Assembly (NCBI RefSeq): GCF_015710575.1
Contig: NZ_CP065373.1
Coordinates: 2,728,001-2,792,000 of the forward strand
Direction: 5' to 3'
Origin: Mycolicibacterium mengxianglii
GTDB taxonomy: Bacteria > Actinomycetota > Actinomycetes > Mycobacteriales > Mycobacteriaceae
Length of the DNA: 64,000 nucleotides
The position numbers and the translations under genes were made by a program. Of this stretch, positions 8,431-17,259 are shown one piece after another. Under the pieces are notes generated by a model that worked only from the letters and a program-made list of their open reading frames with translations, ran no database searches and had not been told where the DNA came from. The stretch's first letter is position 1, and each line of letters starts with the position of its first letter.

Positions 8431-9998
8431 GCGCGTGCGACGAGCCGCGACACCATCGGAGTAGACGACGCCAGGGGAGTTGAGGCGAACTGCGCCTTGA
8501 TGCCTTTGATCCACCGTCGGCAGCGCTCGGTGAGTTGGTAGTCGTCGGTCTGCAGGTGCCCGCGGGTGACGAGGACACCGAGTTGAGCGCCCACACAACG
8601 TAACTCGCCGGGCGCGGCGACACGCATGTAGAAGGCCTCCGACTCGTCGAGCAGCGTCGCCGAGTCGTTGCCGGGGCGTGCAAAAGAAACGCGCCCGTCG
8701 TCGTGGAGGTGCCACACGCCTGTGCGTGGGGTTGCAGTGAAGATCTCCAGATCCGGCGAGGTCTCCGAGATGATCAGCTGACCCCAGACCTCGTTCTCGC
8801 CGTAGCCCCGCTCCCAGCGTGAGTTGATCTCGTTGATGTCCAGCTCGTACTCGACGTCCATGTACTCGAGCAGGTGAAAGAGGAACAGCGGCATGTCGGC
8901 GTAGGCCTCGGTGGTCAAGTTCGTCATCGGGCTCACGCCGCTCAGGCGCGGGTTCACCTCACCGAGGTACAGCTCGTCGGAGTCCAGGTCGTGCAGCAGG
9001 TCCACCTCGAAATATCCGCGGTACCCCTGGCGGTGCAGGACGTCGCCCAGTTTTCCGACCATCGCTCGCGCGGCGCGTGTCTGGGCCGGCGGCAGCACCT
9101 CGCGCCAGATGTCATTGCCGCACCAGCTGCCCTTGCCTGGAGTCACCTCCGGGTAACCGACCAGACTCGTCATCGGGGGGCCGATCACAGTGCCGTGACG
9201 GGTCACGGTGCCCTCGAGGCACACCTCAACGTTGCGGATGCGCTTCATGACTTTGATTTCCTGCCCACCAAGGTCACCCGCGCAACGGTCCCAATCGCGC
9301 TGGCCGTGCACAAAGAAGGTTCCGCTACCGGCGTTGCCATAAGCGATCTCGATCACGAGGTCGTCTCCCAGCCCCGCGCTTTGCGCGAGCGCTGCCAGCT
9401 CGTCGAAGGAGCCAACCCGGCCCATCACGTGCGGCACACTGGGCACACCCGACTCATCGGCCAGTCTCGTCATGAGCAGCTTGGAGTCGAGGCGATGGCG
9501 CAGATCCGCCGGGGGGTGCATGACCTCGAGTCCTGCCTCGTGCGCGAGAGCCTGGGTCTCCTCATCCAGCATCACGAAGCAGGCCTTGCCGCCGGGGCCT
9601 CGTTGCGTGACGAAGTCGAGTGTTTCGGGATCACGCAGGAGGTGGTTGCACACATCGCCCATTGAGCCGAAATCGATACGCTCGCGCCGGCGGGGCACGA
9701 ATACCCGCGAGTGTTCGCCCTCGAAAGAGTCAAAGTAGGTCAGATAGAAGAAGTTTCGTACCCAGCGGTCAATACCCAGCAGGTTGAACGGCGTCGGCGA
9801 GACGAAATACAGCGGTGTTGTGTTGGTGTGAAAGAACGCACGGATGTCCGACAGGCCGTTGAGCACGCGACGCGGTTCGGACCCAGGGCCGTCGGCGGAC
9901 ACCATCACGCCCGCCGAGCTGACATCGTCGCCTTGGCTCGGCGCAGGCACCGCGGTGGCGAAGGGACGGCGGCCAGCGCGTTGGCGGTGAGATGACAT
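8427..9998 (-). CDS. ATP-grasp ligase-like protein (carboxylate-amine ligase fold)
   Basis: About 523 aa starting at ATG 9998 (MSSHRQRAG), preceded at one base by GGAGG; the frame stays open to 10259 but the upstream part reads like noncoding sequence. Central region shows ATP-grasp features: DSKLLMTRLADESGVPSVPH, DDLVIEIAYGNAGSGTFFV, EIKVMKRIRNVEVCLEG and the Mg-binding LGEVNPRLSGVSP. The last 150 residues form an additional domain with no motif I recognise. It is the first gene of a two-gene operon with the serine hydrolase. Substrates are unknown; peptide- or amide-bond formation on a small carboxylate is what the fold suggests. Confidence 0.82.
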   Translation of the reverse strand: MSSHRQRAGRRPFATAVPAPSQGDDVSSAGVMVSADGPGSEPRRVLNGLSDIRAFFHTNTTPLYFVSPTPFNLLGIDRWVRNFFYLTYFDSFEGEHSRVFVPRRRERIDFGSMGDVCNHLLRDPETLDFVTQRGPGGKACFVMLDEETQALAHEAGLEVMHPPADLRHRLDSKLLMTRLADESGVPSVPHVMGRVGSFDELAALAQSAGLGDDLVIEIAYGNAGSGTFFVHGQRDWDRCAGDLGGQEIKVMKRIRNVEVCLEGTVTRHGTVIGPPMTSLVGYPEVTPGKGSWCGNDIWREVLPPAQTRAARAMVGKLGDVLHRQGYRGYFEVDLLHDLDSDELYLGEVNPRLSGVSPMTNLTTEAYADMPLFLFHLLEYMDVEYELDINEINSRWERGYGENEVWGQLIISETSPDLEIFTATPRTGVWHLHDDGRVSFARPGNDSATLLDESEAFYMRVAAPGELRCVGAQLGVLVTRGHLQTDDYQLTERCRRWIKGIKAQFASTPLASSTPMVSRLVARA

Positions 9999-10636
9999 AC
10001 CTCCATTGCACAAGTGTGCGCCCGACCGATGGCCGCCGTGGCGACATTCGAAGCAGTCCAATCGCCGGCCCCAGTTCGTCGGATTCAACGACGACGCCGC
10101 TTCGAATTCTTCGTTTCCCTCCGATGAGCAGTGGTTGATCGGTGAGATCAGGACGTCACGCTCAAGGCAGCGCAGCTTGAGGGTGAGCAATGGGTTGGCG
10201 GATCCTGGCTGCGACCCGCAATGCACGTCAAACGGGACTATTGGCAAACAACTAGCCAATCATCAGTCATGCGGTGCAAGCTGCTCCCCGCCAATTTCGT
10301 ACAGGGGTTTTGCCAGATCCGGGGCGTGCTACTACAGTTGTGGCAAAGCGTTAGAGCACTGTTACTCGAGGCTGAGTGGTATTAGTCACGGGGCTGCAAC
10401 CATGGTGGTAGTTGCCACAGTTGCATCTATGCGAGCCGCCGATCACCTGACGGCGCTGCAGTGGTAGCGCACACAGCAAACTAAATCCGGGTGGCACGTC
10501 TGGTTGTGTACGGCGCTTGGGCGCCACCTACCCACCGACCAGTGCAGTCCGACCTGGTTTTCTTCCGCGCCGGGAGGGTGGGGCCGTGTCCGGCGCGGAT
10601 TCACAAGTTCAAAACCCCACAGAAGAGAGCAACACC
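9999..10636. other. Long intergenic region: divergent promoters and leader of the lysozyme-like gene
   Basis: 638 bp between the ATP-grasp and lysozyme-like genes. No coding frame here has recognisable protein features. The left part contains AT-richer patches (for example around 10230-10265). The right part ends in a strong GC hairpin (separate entry) and a ribosome binding site GAAGAGAG before ATG 10637. A long structured leader before the cell-wall gene is likely. Confidence 0.5.
10565..10598 (+). promoter_or_regulatory. Hairpin in the leader of the lysozyme-like gene
   Basis: Perfect 9-bp inverted repeat CCGCGCCGG (10565-10573) and CCGGCGCGG (10590-10598) with a G-rich 16-nt loop (gagggtggggccgtgt), ending 38 nt before the ATG of the secreted lysozyme-like gene. 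In actinobacteria, cell-wall hydrolase genes of the rpf class are often preceded by c-di-AMP (ydaO-type) riboswitches, so a riboswitch is possible, but I cannot fold or match the whole motif by eye. Confidence 0.45.
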
Positions 10637-11341
10637 ATGCCGAAAGTTGGCAGACAAATGAAGATGTTCGGAGATCGGAAACACATACAGAAGGCCATCA
10701 CCGCCCTTCTCGTTGTTACTGGCCTCGGGGGTGCGACTGTGCTTTTCCCCGCAACCCAGCGGCCTGCCACGGTCGCCGTTGAGCAACGGACGGCAGACGA
10801 CGCTGCTACCGAAACTGCCGCAGTCGCCATCGATCCACCGGTGGTTGTGCCCGACGCACCGGTGGTTGTGCCCAATGCGCCGGTGGTCGTGACCAAAGAC
10901 TCCAGCGCGCAGGACATCGTCAAGGCCATCGTGAGCCAGGGCCAGGCCGCCGGGCTGAACGACGACCAGATCAAGACCGTCATCGCCACTGCGAAAATTG
11001 AGTCCGGTTTCCGTCCGACCGTGTCCGGCGGTGTGCAGGCCTATGGCGGTCGGGGGACCGCGGCTGATGAGGTCATCGGTCTGTTCCAGGAGAAAGCAAG
11101 TTTCGGCACCGTCGCCGAACGCCAAGACCCGAACAAGGCGATCGTCCGCTTTATCGCGCGGTTCACTGAGGCGTACAAGAAGCACGGCATCACCAGCGAC
11201 AGTGTTCAGGCGGCCACGCTGGCGCAGAACCCGCAACTGCGTAAGCGCAACGGCGGGGTCGGAACTGGCTACTACAACACCGTCCGGGCCGCGATGGGCT
11301 CGGCCGCAGACCTGTACAGCCAGGCCGTCGCCACCATCTGA
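10637..11341 (+). CDS. Secreted lysozyme-like (SLT/transglycosylase-type) protein
   Basis: 234 aa. An N-terminal hydrophobic segment (ITALLVVTGLGGATVLF, residues about 16-32) acts as signal or anchor, followed by a low-complexity Ala/Thr/Pro-Val linker and a C-terminal domain with the lysozyme-like sequence IATAKIESGFRPTVSGG...VIGLFQE, where the Glu of IESG is the likely catalytic acid. The end (NGGVGTGYYNTVRAAMGSAADLYSQ) resembles phage-type and mycobacterial transglycosylase domains. Start ATG 10637 has a GAAGAGAG ribosome site; an earlier in-frame start at 10517 would translate the leader. Expected role: peptidoglycan cleavage outside the membrane. Confidence 0.82.
   Translation: MPKVGRQMKMFGDRKHIQKAITALLVVTGLGGATVLFPATQRPATVAVEQRTADDAATETAAVAIDPPVVVPDAPVVVPNAPVVVTKDSSAQDIVKAIVSQGQAAGLNDDQIKTVIATAKIESGFRPTVSGGVQAYGGRGTAADEVIGLFQEKASFGTVAERQDPNKAIVRFIARFTEAYKKHGITSDSVQAATLAQNPQLRKRNGGVGTGYYNTVRAAMGSAADLYSQAVATI
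10836..10898 (+). repeat. Three 21-bp tandem repeats inside the lysozyme-like gene
   Basis: Units begin at 10836, 10857 and 10878. The first two differ at only two or three bases; the third is more diverged. They encode a PVVVP-type heptad (APVVVPD, APVVVPN, APVVVTK) in the linker between anchor and catalytic domain. Such repeats can expand or contract between strains and set the reach of the enzyme from the membrane. Confidence 0.85.
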
Positions 11342-11437
11342 TAGCCGCGCAAGTCGTACGTCCTAGTTGACTGGGCCGCTGAAAACCGTTGTGGCACGGA
11401 TGAAGCGGAGTACGTTTCGGGTGACCCTTGTGCGCGC

Positions 11438-12139
11438 TCAGGGACGGTGCAGGCCGGCTTCGTGTTCCTCGACGAGCCAACGGGCGATGTCGACGACTTT
11501 GATGTTGGTGGCCTTCGACGTCTCCACCATAAGCGTGAATGCGTCTGTACCTGAGAGGTTTTCGCGGTACATCAGGATGCCTTTGGCCTGGCCGATAATG
11601 TCGCGACTGGCGACCGCCGAGCTCAATTGGGCGGTGGCGGCCGAACCGGCCAGCGCCACGGAGGCGTGCTGCGCCAGTAATTCACCGACGACAACCGAAT
11701 CATCGCTGAAAGCTCCGGCGACCCCAGCGTAGAGGTTGAGCGCTCCCAGGTTTTCTTCCTGCACAAATAACTGGAATGACAGCAGGCTTCCCACACCGCG
11801 TGCCACCGCCGCCTGGGTGAATCGTGGCCACCGCGATTCCGCAGCCATGTCGTCGATGAGGACGGTGTGGTGATCGCGCAACGCGTCCAGGCACGGCCCA
11901 TCGTCGAACTGTGATTGAAGGGTGTCGAGTTCGGCCACCAGTGGGTCGCTGGGAACCCGCGCCTCGACGGAACGCCCGTGAATCAGCGAAATGCCGGCCC
12001 AGCGAGCACCGGGCACCACGGCGACGGCACCCTCGACGATGGCCTGCAAGGTGGACTCGGCATCCCGCTTACTCTGAAACTCGACGGCGATATCCCCAAG
12101 CCTTCGAGCCAACACATTGCGTGGGTGTTCCCCGTCCAT
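11438..12139 (-). CDS. GAF-ANTAR domain regulator
   Basis: 233 aa from ATG 12139 (MDGEHPRNVLARRLGDIAVEF). Residues about 20-165 form a GAF domain (VPGARWAGISLI, LLSFQLFVQEENLGALNLYA). The C-terminal 55 residues are an ANTAR RNA-binding domain with AVASRDIIGQAKGILMYRENLSGTDAFTLM and terminal RWLVEEHE. ANTAR proteins bind paired hairpins in nascent mRNA and prevent termination; GAF-ANTAR architecture is frequent in mycobacteria. No partner sensor kinase is adjacent. Confidence 0.92.
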   Translation of the reverse strand: MDGEHPRNVLARRLGDIAVEFQSKRDAESTLQAIVEGAVAVVPGARWAGISLIHGRSVEARVPSDPLVAELDTLQSQFDDGPCLDALRDHHTVLIDDMAAESRWPRFTQAAVARGVGSLLSFQLFVQEENLGALNLYAGVAGAFSDDSVVVGELLAQHASVALAGSAATAQLSSAVASRDIIGQAKGILMYRENLSGTDAFTLMVETSKATNIKVVDIARWLVEEHEAGLHRP

Positions 12140-12156
12140 GCGGCCATGGTAGGCCA

Positions 12157-12303
12157 CTGAACGAAGCCGACGGCCTCTCCGGGCTCTGCATCGCCGATGC
12201 TTCGATCCTGCCGCAACCCATCTCTTCCAACACGAACGCCACCGTGTACGCGATCGCCGAACGCGCCGCTGACCTACTGCGCCAAGCCTTAACGGCACGG
12301 TAG
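12157..12303 (+). pseudogene. GMC oxidoreductase, C-terminal remnant
   Basis: The last 48 codons read LSGLCIADASILPQPISSNTNA and then a helix ending in ERAADLLRQAL before a TAG at 12301. This is the C-terminal signature of GMC (glucose-methanol-choline) flavoenzymes, including the conserved active-site-side SxNTNA motif. Nothing upstream in any frame continues the protein, because the divergent GAF-ANTAR gene begins there, so it is a truncated leftover. Confidence 0.8.
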
Positions 12304-12410
12304 ATCGATGTCGTGCGTCGGCAACGCGTTCGGATGCGACTACTGGTTCAGCGTCGTATCCGTCTGGGTCGGGGAGGGAGCCGCCGTCGTACTCATGAGA
12401 GGTGACACCG

Positions 12411-12704
12411 TCAGACGTCGGTGTCGAGGTAGCGGGTCTTCACGGGCGGGGCAGCGAGCAGGGCCGGCAGTCCCTCGATCTTGCCTTCGCCGGCTCGGAA
12501 CGTGCGGTATGCCTCGTCGTGTTCGACCGACTCCCACCGCTCGTAGATTACCCAGTGCCCGGGATCGTCCTCGTCCACGATGACGTCGGTAGTGAGGTTA
12601 CCGCTGAAGGCACGAGTCGTTTGAAGCTCCCGCCCCATCAACTCCCGCGCCTCGGCGACGGACTCGGGCTTCACCTTGATCTCCAGTAACACTGTGATTG
12701 CCAT
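12411..12704 (-). CDS. Antibiotic-biosynthesis-monooxygenase (ABM) domain protein, putative quinol monooxygenase
   Basis: 97 aa single-domain dimeric alpha-beta barrel protein: AITVLLEIKVKPE at the N-terminus, then FSGNLTTDVIVDEDDPGHWVIYERWES and the AYRTFRAGEGK helix, which is the YgiN/ABM pattern. ATG 12704 is preferred because GGAGG lies 8 nt upstream; a TTG at 12719 would put that site inside the gene. It follows the Ddn-like gene by 4 nt and is the last gene of a three-gene operon that probably handles an aromatic or quinone-like compound. Confidence 0.88.
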   Translation of the reverse strand: MAITVLLEIKVKPESVAEARELMGRELQTTRAFSGNLTTDVIVDEDDPGHWVIYERWESVEHDEAYRTFRAGEGKIEGLPALLAAPPVKTRYLDTDV

Positions 12705-12708
12705 GATT

Positions 12709-13137
12709 TCAGCCTCCAACTCGTTGCAACTCGACGACCGGGATCACGCGCGCAGTCTTCCGCTGGTACTCACCGAACTGAGGCTGCACCGCAACCTGCT
12801 TGGCATAGATGTCATCCCGTTCGTCCCCGGTGAGCACCCGAGCCTTGACCTTGAACGTTTCACTGCCATGCTCCACGACGGTGTCCGGGTTGGCCACCAA
12901 ATTGTGGAACCAGTCCGGATTGGTGTCCGCGCCACCTTTACTGGCGAAGACAAAGATGCGATCGCCGTCCGCGAACGGCACCAACGGCGCGACGCGCCCG
13001 ATACCGGACTTGGCACCCGTGTGGTGTACGAGCACCAGCGGATAGCCCTCGAACATGCCACCGGCCGTGCCGCCCGTCTCGCGGAACTCTGCGATGACCT
13101 CGCGGTTCATTTGGTCGAGGTCAATGGGTTCCGACAT
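12709..13137 (-). CDS. Deazaflavin (F420)-dependent nitroreductase family protein
   Basis: 142 aa from ATG 13137 with AGGAGA upstream. It has the Ddn/FDR-A pattern: LVLVHHTGAKSGIGRVAPLVPF, the split-barrel core GDRIFVFASKGGADTNPDWFHNLVANPD and the terminal VPVVEL-like strand. Members reduce nitro groups, quinones or enones with F420H2, or are of unknown reaction. The longer frame to 13395 lies in intergenic sequence and is rejected. Middle gene of the SnoaL/Ddn/ABM operon. Confidence 0.92.
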   Translation of the reverse strand: MSEPIDLDQMNREVIAEFRETGGTAGGMFEGYPLVLVHHTGAKSGIGRVAPLVPFADGDRIFVFASKGGADTNPDWFHNLVANPDTVVEHGSETFKVKARVLTGDERDDIYAKQVAVQPQFGEYQRKTARVIPVVELQRVGG

Positions 13138-13265
13138 GGATGTCTCCTCATGGTTCATCGGCTGACTCGGTTCGTGTCGCCACGACACCAACCTCTGCGT
13201 CAGCGATCCGCACCCGGCCGTTATTCCCCGACGCCCCAAATGGAATTCGGGAACCGAAGTTGACT

Positions 13266-13796
13266 TCAGCTCGCGGTTGGCTCGCTCTTGGCGCCTGGAA
13301 GGATTTGGGGGTTCGCCACACGCGGAAATGTGTGAAAGTACATGTTCTGGACCCGACGGTAGAAGATCCTCCACCCCTCCGATGTTCGGATCCAATCGTC
13401 ATGCCAGTAACCGACGGCGAAGGTGTTACTCGACCCGTCTCGGTTGCTGTGCGTGTGAAGGTGCGGGGTAATCGAATGCGCGGTGTCGCCGTCGATCGTC
13501 ACGGTCGCATGGCCTTCGATGTGCTGCCAGGCGTCGAACGAGTGGCCCAGGCCCTGGGTGCCGCCGAGGAGATTCTCTCCGCGCATCAACGCGGCGTAGT
13601 CGTCGAGCCCGAAGACGGTGTCCAGACCGTCGGTGGCGTCGATCTTGGCATCTGCGGTGAATAGGTCTTTCCACTGGGCGAGCACGTTGCCGTCGCCGCT
13701 GTCGGCTTGATGAAGATCTTGGCCCAGTCCGTAGAGGGCAACCTTGTCCTGGATCTCGATACGGTCCAGCAGATATTGCATGCGGTCGTCTGTCAT
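13266..13796 (-). CDS. SnoaL-like (NTF2-fold) protein
   Basis: 176 aa. The N-terminal helix (MTDDRMQYLLDRIEIQDKVALYGLGQD) is followed by a cone-shaped fold with YAALMRGE, TQGLGHSFDAWQHIEGHATV and a terminal GWRIFYRRVQNMYFHTFP strand, typical of bile-acid-dehydratase-like and ring-hydroxylating-beta-like NTF2 proteins. First gene of a three-gene operon; divergent ArsR-type regulator starts 65 bp away. Catalytic role unknown; dehydratase or isomerase on a polyketide- or steroid-like compound is the family norm. Confidence 0.87.
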   Translation of the reverse strand: MTDDRMQYLLDRIEIQDKVALYGLGQDLHQADSGDGNVLAQWKDLFTADAKIDATDGLDTVFGLDDYAALMRGENLLGGTQGLGHSFDAWQHIEGHATVTIDGDTAHSITPHLHTHSNRDGSSNTFAVGYWHDDWIRTSEGWRIFYRRVQNMYFHTFPRVANPQILPGAKSEPTAS

Positions 13797-13861
13797 GACG
13801 GGTCACCTCTGTCGGTATTTCCAAAGATTTGGATGAATGGTCGTACGCTATCATCCATGTG

Positions 13862-14194
13862 ATGACGCGTGCACCTCGAACATCCACTGCGAAGCCAATT
13901 CCCGACTTGGCCGGGGTTTTCGACGTACTCAGTGACGAGACGCGGCTCGCGATCGTTCAATTGCTCCTCGACGGAGAGCTGCGTACCGCCGGTCAGATCG
14001 CCGATTTGGTTTCGATGCCAACTTCGACGTGCAGTTACCATCTCTCCAAGCTGCTCAGTTCTGGAATCACTGTGTGCAGGGTCGAAGGCACCCGGCGCTT
14101 TCCCGTGCTGCGTCGTTCGGAGCTGGAGAACGAGTTTCCTGGGCTGCTCGAACTCATTCGTATCGCCCCGTTGCCGGTGTCTCGCGCACACTAG
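13862..14194 (+). CDS. ArsR-type winged-helix regulator
   Basis: About 110 aa. HTH region: LAGVFDVLSDETRLAIVQLLLDGELRTAGQIADLV, then recognition helix PTSTCSYHLSKLLSSGITV. No metal-binding Cys pair (ELCVC type) is present, so it is of the non-metal ArsR type. ATG 13862 is chosen; a TTG frame reaches 13829. The 65-bp divergent gap to the SnoaL gene holds an inverted repeat GGATGA (13831-13836) and TCATCC (13851-13856), a possible autoregulatory site. Confidence 0.87.
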   Translation: MTRAPRTSTAKPIPDLAGVFDVLSDETRLAIVQLLLDGELRTAGQIADLVSMPTSTCSYHLSKLLSSGITVCRVEGTRRFPVLRRSELENEFPGLLELIRIAPLPVSRAH

Positions 14195-14356
14195 GGAGTG
14201 GCTCGAGGACCGTTCCTCGCTGGTGTGTACTGCGGACCGCCGTCACGCCGGTGCTCGTAGAACGCCCCGGTCGAGGTCGTTGGTGACATGGGAATGGAGA
14301 CAGAATCCTGATGTCGGCCGACGTCCCTGCACGCTGATCATGCGCGGGCGCCATCC

Positions 14357-14476
14357 CGGCGCGGCGCCGAGGGGTATGCCGTAACCGTCGGATACTTCGG
14401 CGGCAGGGACACCGCGGAGGAGACTGCACGGGCGGTCGAGGCGGCAGGTGGCCGCGCCATCGTGGTAGTCCGTTGA
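14357..14476 (+). pseudogene. Short-chain dehydrogenase, N-terminal remnant
   Basis: In one frame the strand reads AEGYAVTVGYFGGRDTAEET then ARAVEAAGGRAIVVV and stops at 14474-14476. This is the beta2-alphaC region of classical SDR proteins just after the Gly-rich motif. The Gly-rich part itself can be traced only with a frame change around 14360, and everything after beta3 is missing. It meets the truncated HTH gene on the other strand at the same point. Confidence 0.65.
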
Positions 14477-14614
14477 TGCGCCTGCGAGCTGGGCGACCTC
14501 TTCCCGTCGCAGGCCGGGTACCCGCCGCCGGTTGCCCGGTGGTAACCCGATGTCCGCGGGCCGGATGCGAGCGCGGCGCGACTTCACGAAATCGCCGAGT
14601 TCACCGAGGTTCAT
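14470..14614 (-). pseudogene. MmyB-like XRE regulator, N-terminal remnant
   Basis: Starts MNLGELGDFVKSRRARI, then GLPPGNRRRVPGLRREEVAQ and LAGASTDY, which is the diagnostic start of actinobacterial MmyB-type HTH regulators (normally followed by YYTRLEQGR and about 200 more residues). After STDY the match stops exactly where the SDR remnant of the opposite strand ends, and the remaining open frame has no similarity to the family. It is truncated after about 47 residues. Confidence 0.75.
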
Positions 14615-14744
14615 CCCACGATTCTGCCGTCAGCCGGGTGGGGCAACCAGGGGCTGGCGGCCCCACTGTGAGCGACTCAGTCGCTTGGGTCGACCTGGCC
14701 GGGGCCGTCGGTTGACGCAGATGCGACCCGTACCAGGCTGGATT

Positions 14745-15245
14745 TTATCCGTCCAACGCTGAGGTATCCTCGCGCACAACACGTTCCACGTTTTCCCGCA
14801 ACGCTTGCAAAGCCTGTAGGTCGTCGTCAGCGTAATCCCGGGCTTGATCGTCGAGCACGCAGACGGTTCCCACCACAGCGCCGTCGGGTCCATGGACGGC
14901 CAGCCCGAGGTAGTTGTGTAAACCAAACTCCACTTCGTCCTCGTTGCCGGCGAAGGTCGCGTCCTGGCGGGAATCCCGCACAAAGAGCGTGGTGTCGGTA
15001 TCGACCACCCGCTCGCAGTACAGCGGAACCCGCCCTTCGTCGTCGCCGGCTTTCTTACCGGCCGCGCCGACGGTGTAGCTCTTCGAAGCCTCGCCGGCGG
15101 TCGCCGCCACCACCATCGAATCTGGCTCGGAGCGCATCACCAGGACGGACTTGACCCCCAGCTTTTCGACCAGGGCGTCGAGATCGGCGGAGAGGCTGGA
15201 CAGTCCTGGGGTGGTGTCGGTGGCTGGGGACGTGTTGTCGGTCAT
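14745..15245 (-). CDS. GAF-domain protein
   Basis: 166 aa, essentially one GAF domain: a helix (SLSADLDALVEKLGV), core strands KSVLVMRSEPDSMVV, YCERVVDTDTTLFVRDSR and the typical LGLAVHGPDGAVVGTVCVLDD motif, ended by a coiled helix LQALQALRENVERV. No output domain. Small free-standing GAF proteins of this type are common in actinobacteria and are thought to sense redox or small ligands and act through a partner. No obvious partner adjoins it. Confidence 0.85.
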   Translation of the reverse strand: MTDNTSPATDTTPGLSSLSADLDALVEKLGVKSVLVMRSEPDSMVVAATAGEASKSYTVGAAGKKAGDDEGRVPLYCERVVDTDTTLFVRDSRQDATFAGNEDEVEFGLHNYLGLAVHGPDGAVVGTVCVLDDQARDYADDDLQALQALRENVERVVREDTSALDG

Positions 15246-15385
15246 GCCGTGATCGTCGCTGGGGTCGGCGAATCACGCAACAATTAGACTCACGCCGGGC
15301 TACATCAGGGCCTTGGCCGGCTCGCAGACGCAGCCATCGACGTGGTCGACTCGCCTCGGCCGCGTCGAAGGGGCCGTCGGGTCGT

Positions 15386-16207
<822 letters not shown>

Positions 16208-16494
16208 GCGGAAGCTCCTTGCTGCGGTGGTGACGTCGGGTCGGCGCCATGTGGACAAGTTAGCGAATCTGTTCACCAGGGATGGTCGTATCGCCGAAAC
16301 GCAAGTCACCGCATCAGGAACAGGGGATGACGCGCGGCGCATGCGACAGTCACCTAGTGGACCGTGGTTGCAATCCGATACCCAGGTCTTGACGATCCGC
16401 CACCGTTGACTCTCGCCTCCCCGCCCAGCCAAGACCTGCCGCAACGTCCGACTGCAGGTGCTGACCCGTCGACGCCGGGAGTAGAGGCCACGAC

Positions 16495-17171
16495 TCAACG
16501 GCGAAATCGCGTCGTCTCGGCCAACCCGGCCCTGGAGACCCGGAGGGTATTCACCCTCGCGGATTCATCGGCGTACCCGAATGCAATGCCCAGCAGTAGC
16601 TTTCGATCGATTACTCCGAGTTCGGCGCGCACGGTGTCGGCGTAGAAGCTGAGCAGTGCCTGCGGGCAAGACGCGATGCCGTGCGCCTCCATTGCCAGCA
16701 ACAACGTCTGGGTGTACATCCCCATGTCGGCGGCAATGCGCGCTTCGGTCTCGGCCGGGGCAAACAACATCGCCACGTGCGGCGCGCCGTAGAAACGCAG
16801 ACTCTCGGTGTTGTACCGTCGAGCAGATCCGTGTCATGGCGGGCGATGCCCAGCGCCGCGTAGAGCTGCGCGCCGAATTGAGCGCGACGCGTCGCGAGCA
16901 CCCCACGGAACTGGCCCTCTTGATAGGGGAAGTCGACAGATTGGTAACCGGCTGCGTGGGCGGCGACGAGTGCATCGGCAAGGCGATCCCTCGCGGCGCC
17001 GCTGACCACCTCGACACACCACGGCTGTGTGTTCGAGTTCGACGGCGCGTGCCCGGCCAGCTCGAAGACCGTGCGCATGGTGTCGGCCGGCACCTCGTCT
17101 GGGAGGAACGCACGAGTGGCACGCCGTCCACGGATCAGACGGTCAACGGATTGGTTCAGAGCGGTCGTCAT
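16495..17171 (-). pseudogene. Nitroreductase-family protein with a -1 frameshift
   Basis: N-terminal piece (17171 to about 16816) has SVDRLIRGRRATRAFLPDEV and HAPSNSNTQPWCVEVVSGAA, the FMN-binding start of nitroreductases, up to ARHDTDLLDG. The C-terminal piece continues in the next frame with NTESLRFYGAPHVAMLF, ADMGMYTQTLLLAMEAHGIA and LGIAFGYADESARVN. Inserting one G into the GG at 16816-16817 joins them as LLDGYNTESLRF. As with the catalase gene, the break sits in a G run in an otherwise intact gene. The divergent TetR regulator is intact. Confidence 0.85.
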
Positions 17172-17184
17172 GGCGATCCTCCAT

Positions 17185-17252
17185 GTATACGGAAACGTTT
17201 ACCACGGGAAAGCGTACGGAACGATCGAGGCTTTGTAAACGGTCGCGTATAC
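17185..17252. promoter_or_regulatory. Paired palindromic operator between nitroreductase and TetR genes
   Basis: Two 18-bp sites, GTATACGGAAACGTTTAC (17185-17202) and GTAAACGGTCGCGTATAC (17235-17252), are inverted copies of each other (14 of 18 positions) and each ends in GTA..TAC half-sites. They lie between the nitroreductase start (17171) and the TetR start (17260), the expected position for TetR autoregulation and control of the divergent gene. Confidence 0.7.
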
Positions 17253-17259
17253 TTTCGAC

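Noticed and set aside
8430..8715. N-terminal extension of the serine hydrolase frame
   Set aside because: It lies inside the ATP-grasp gene; GTG at 8430 overlaps that gene's stop and begins the family-like sequence.
9999..10259. N-terminal extension of the ATP-grasp frame
   Set aside because: The sequence is not protein-like and ATG 9998 has GGAGG directly before it, though the spacing is short.
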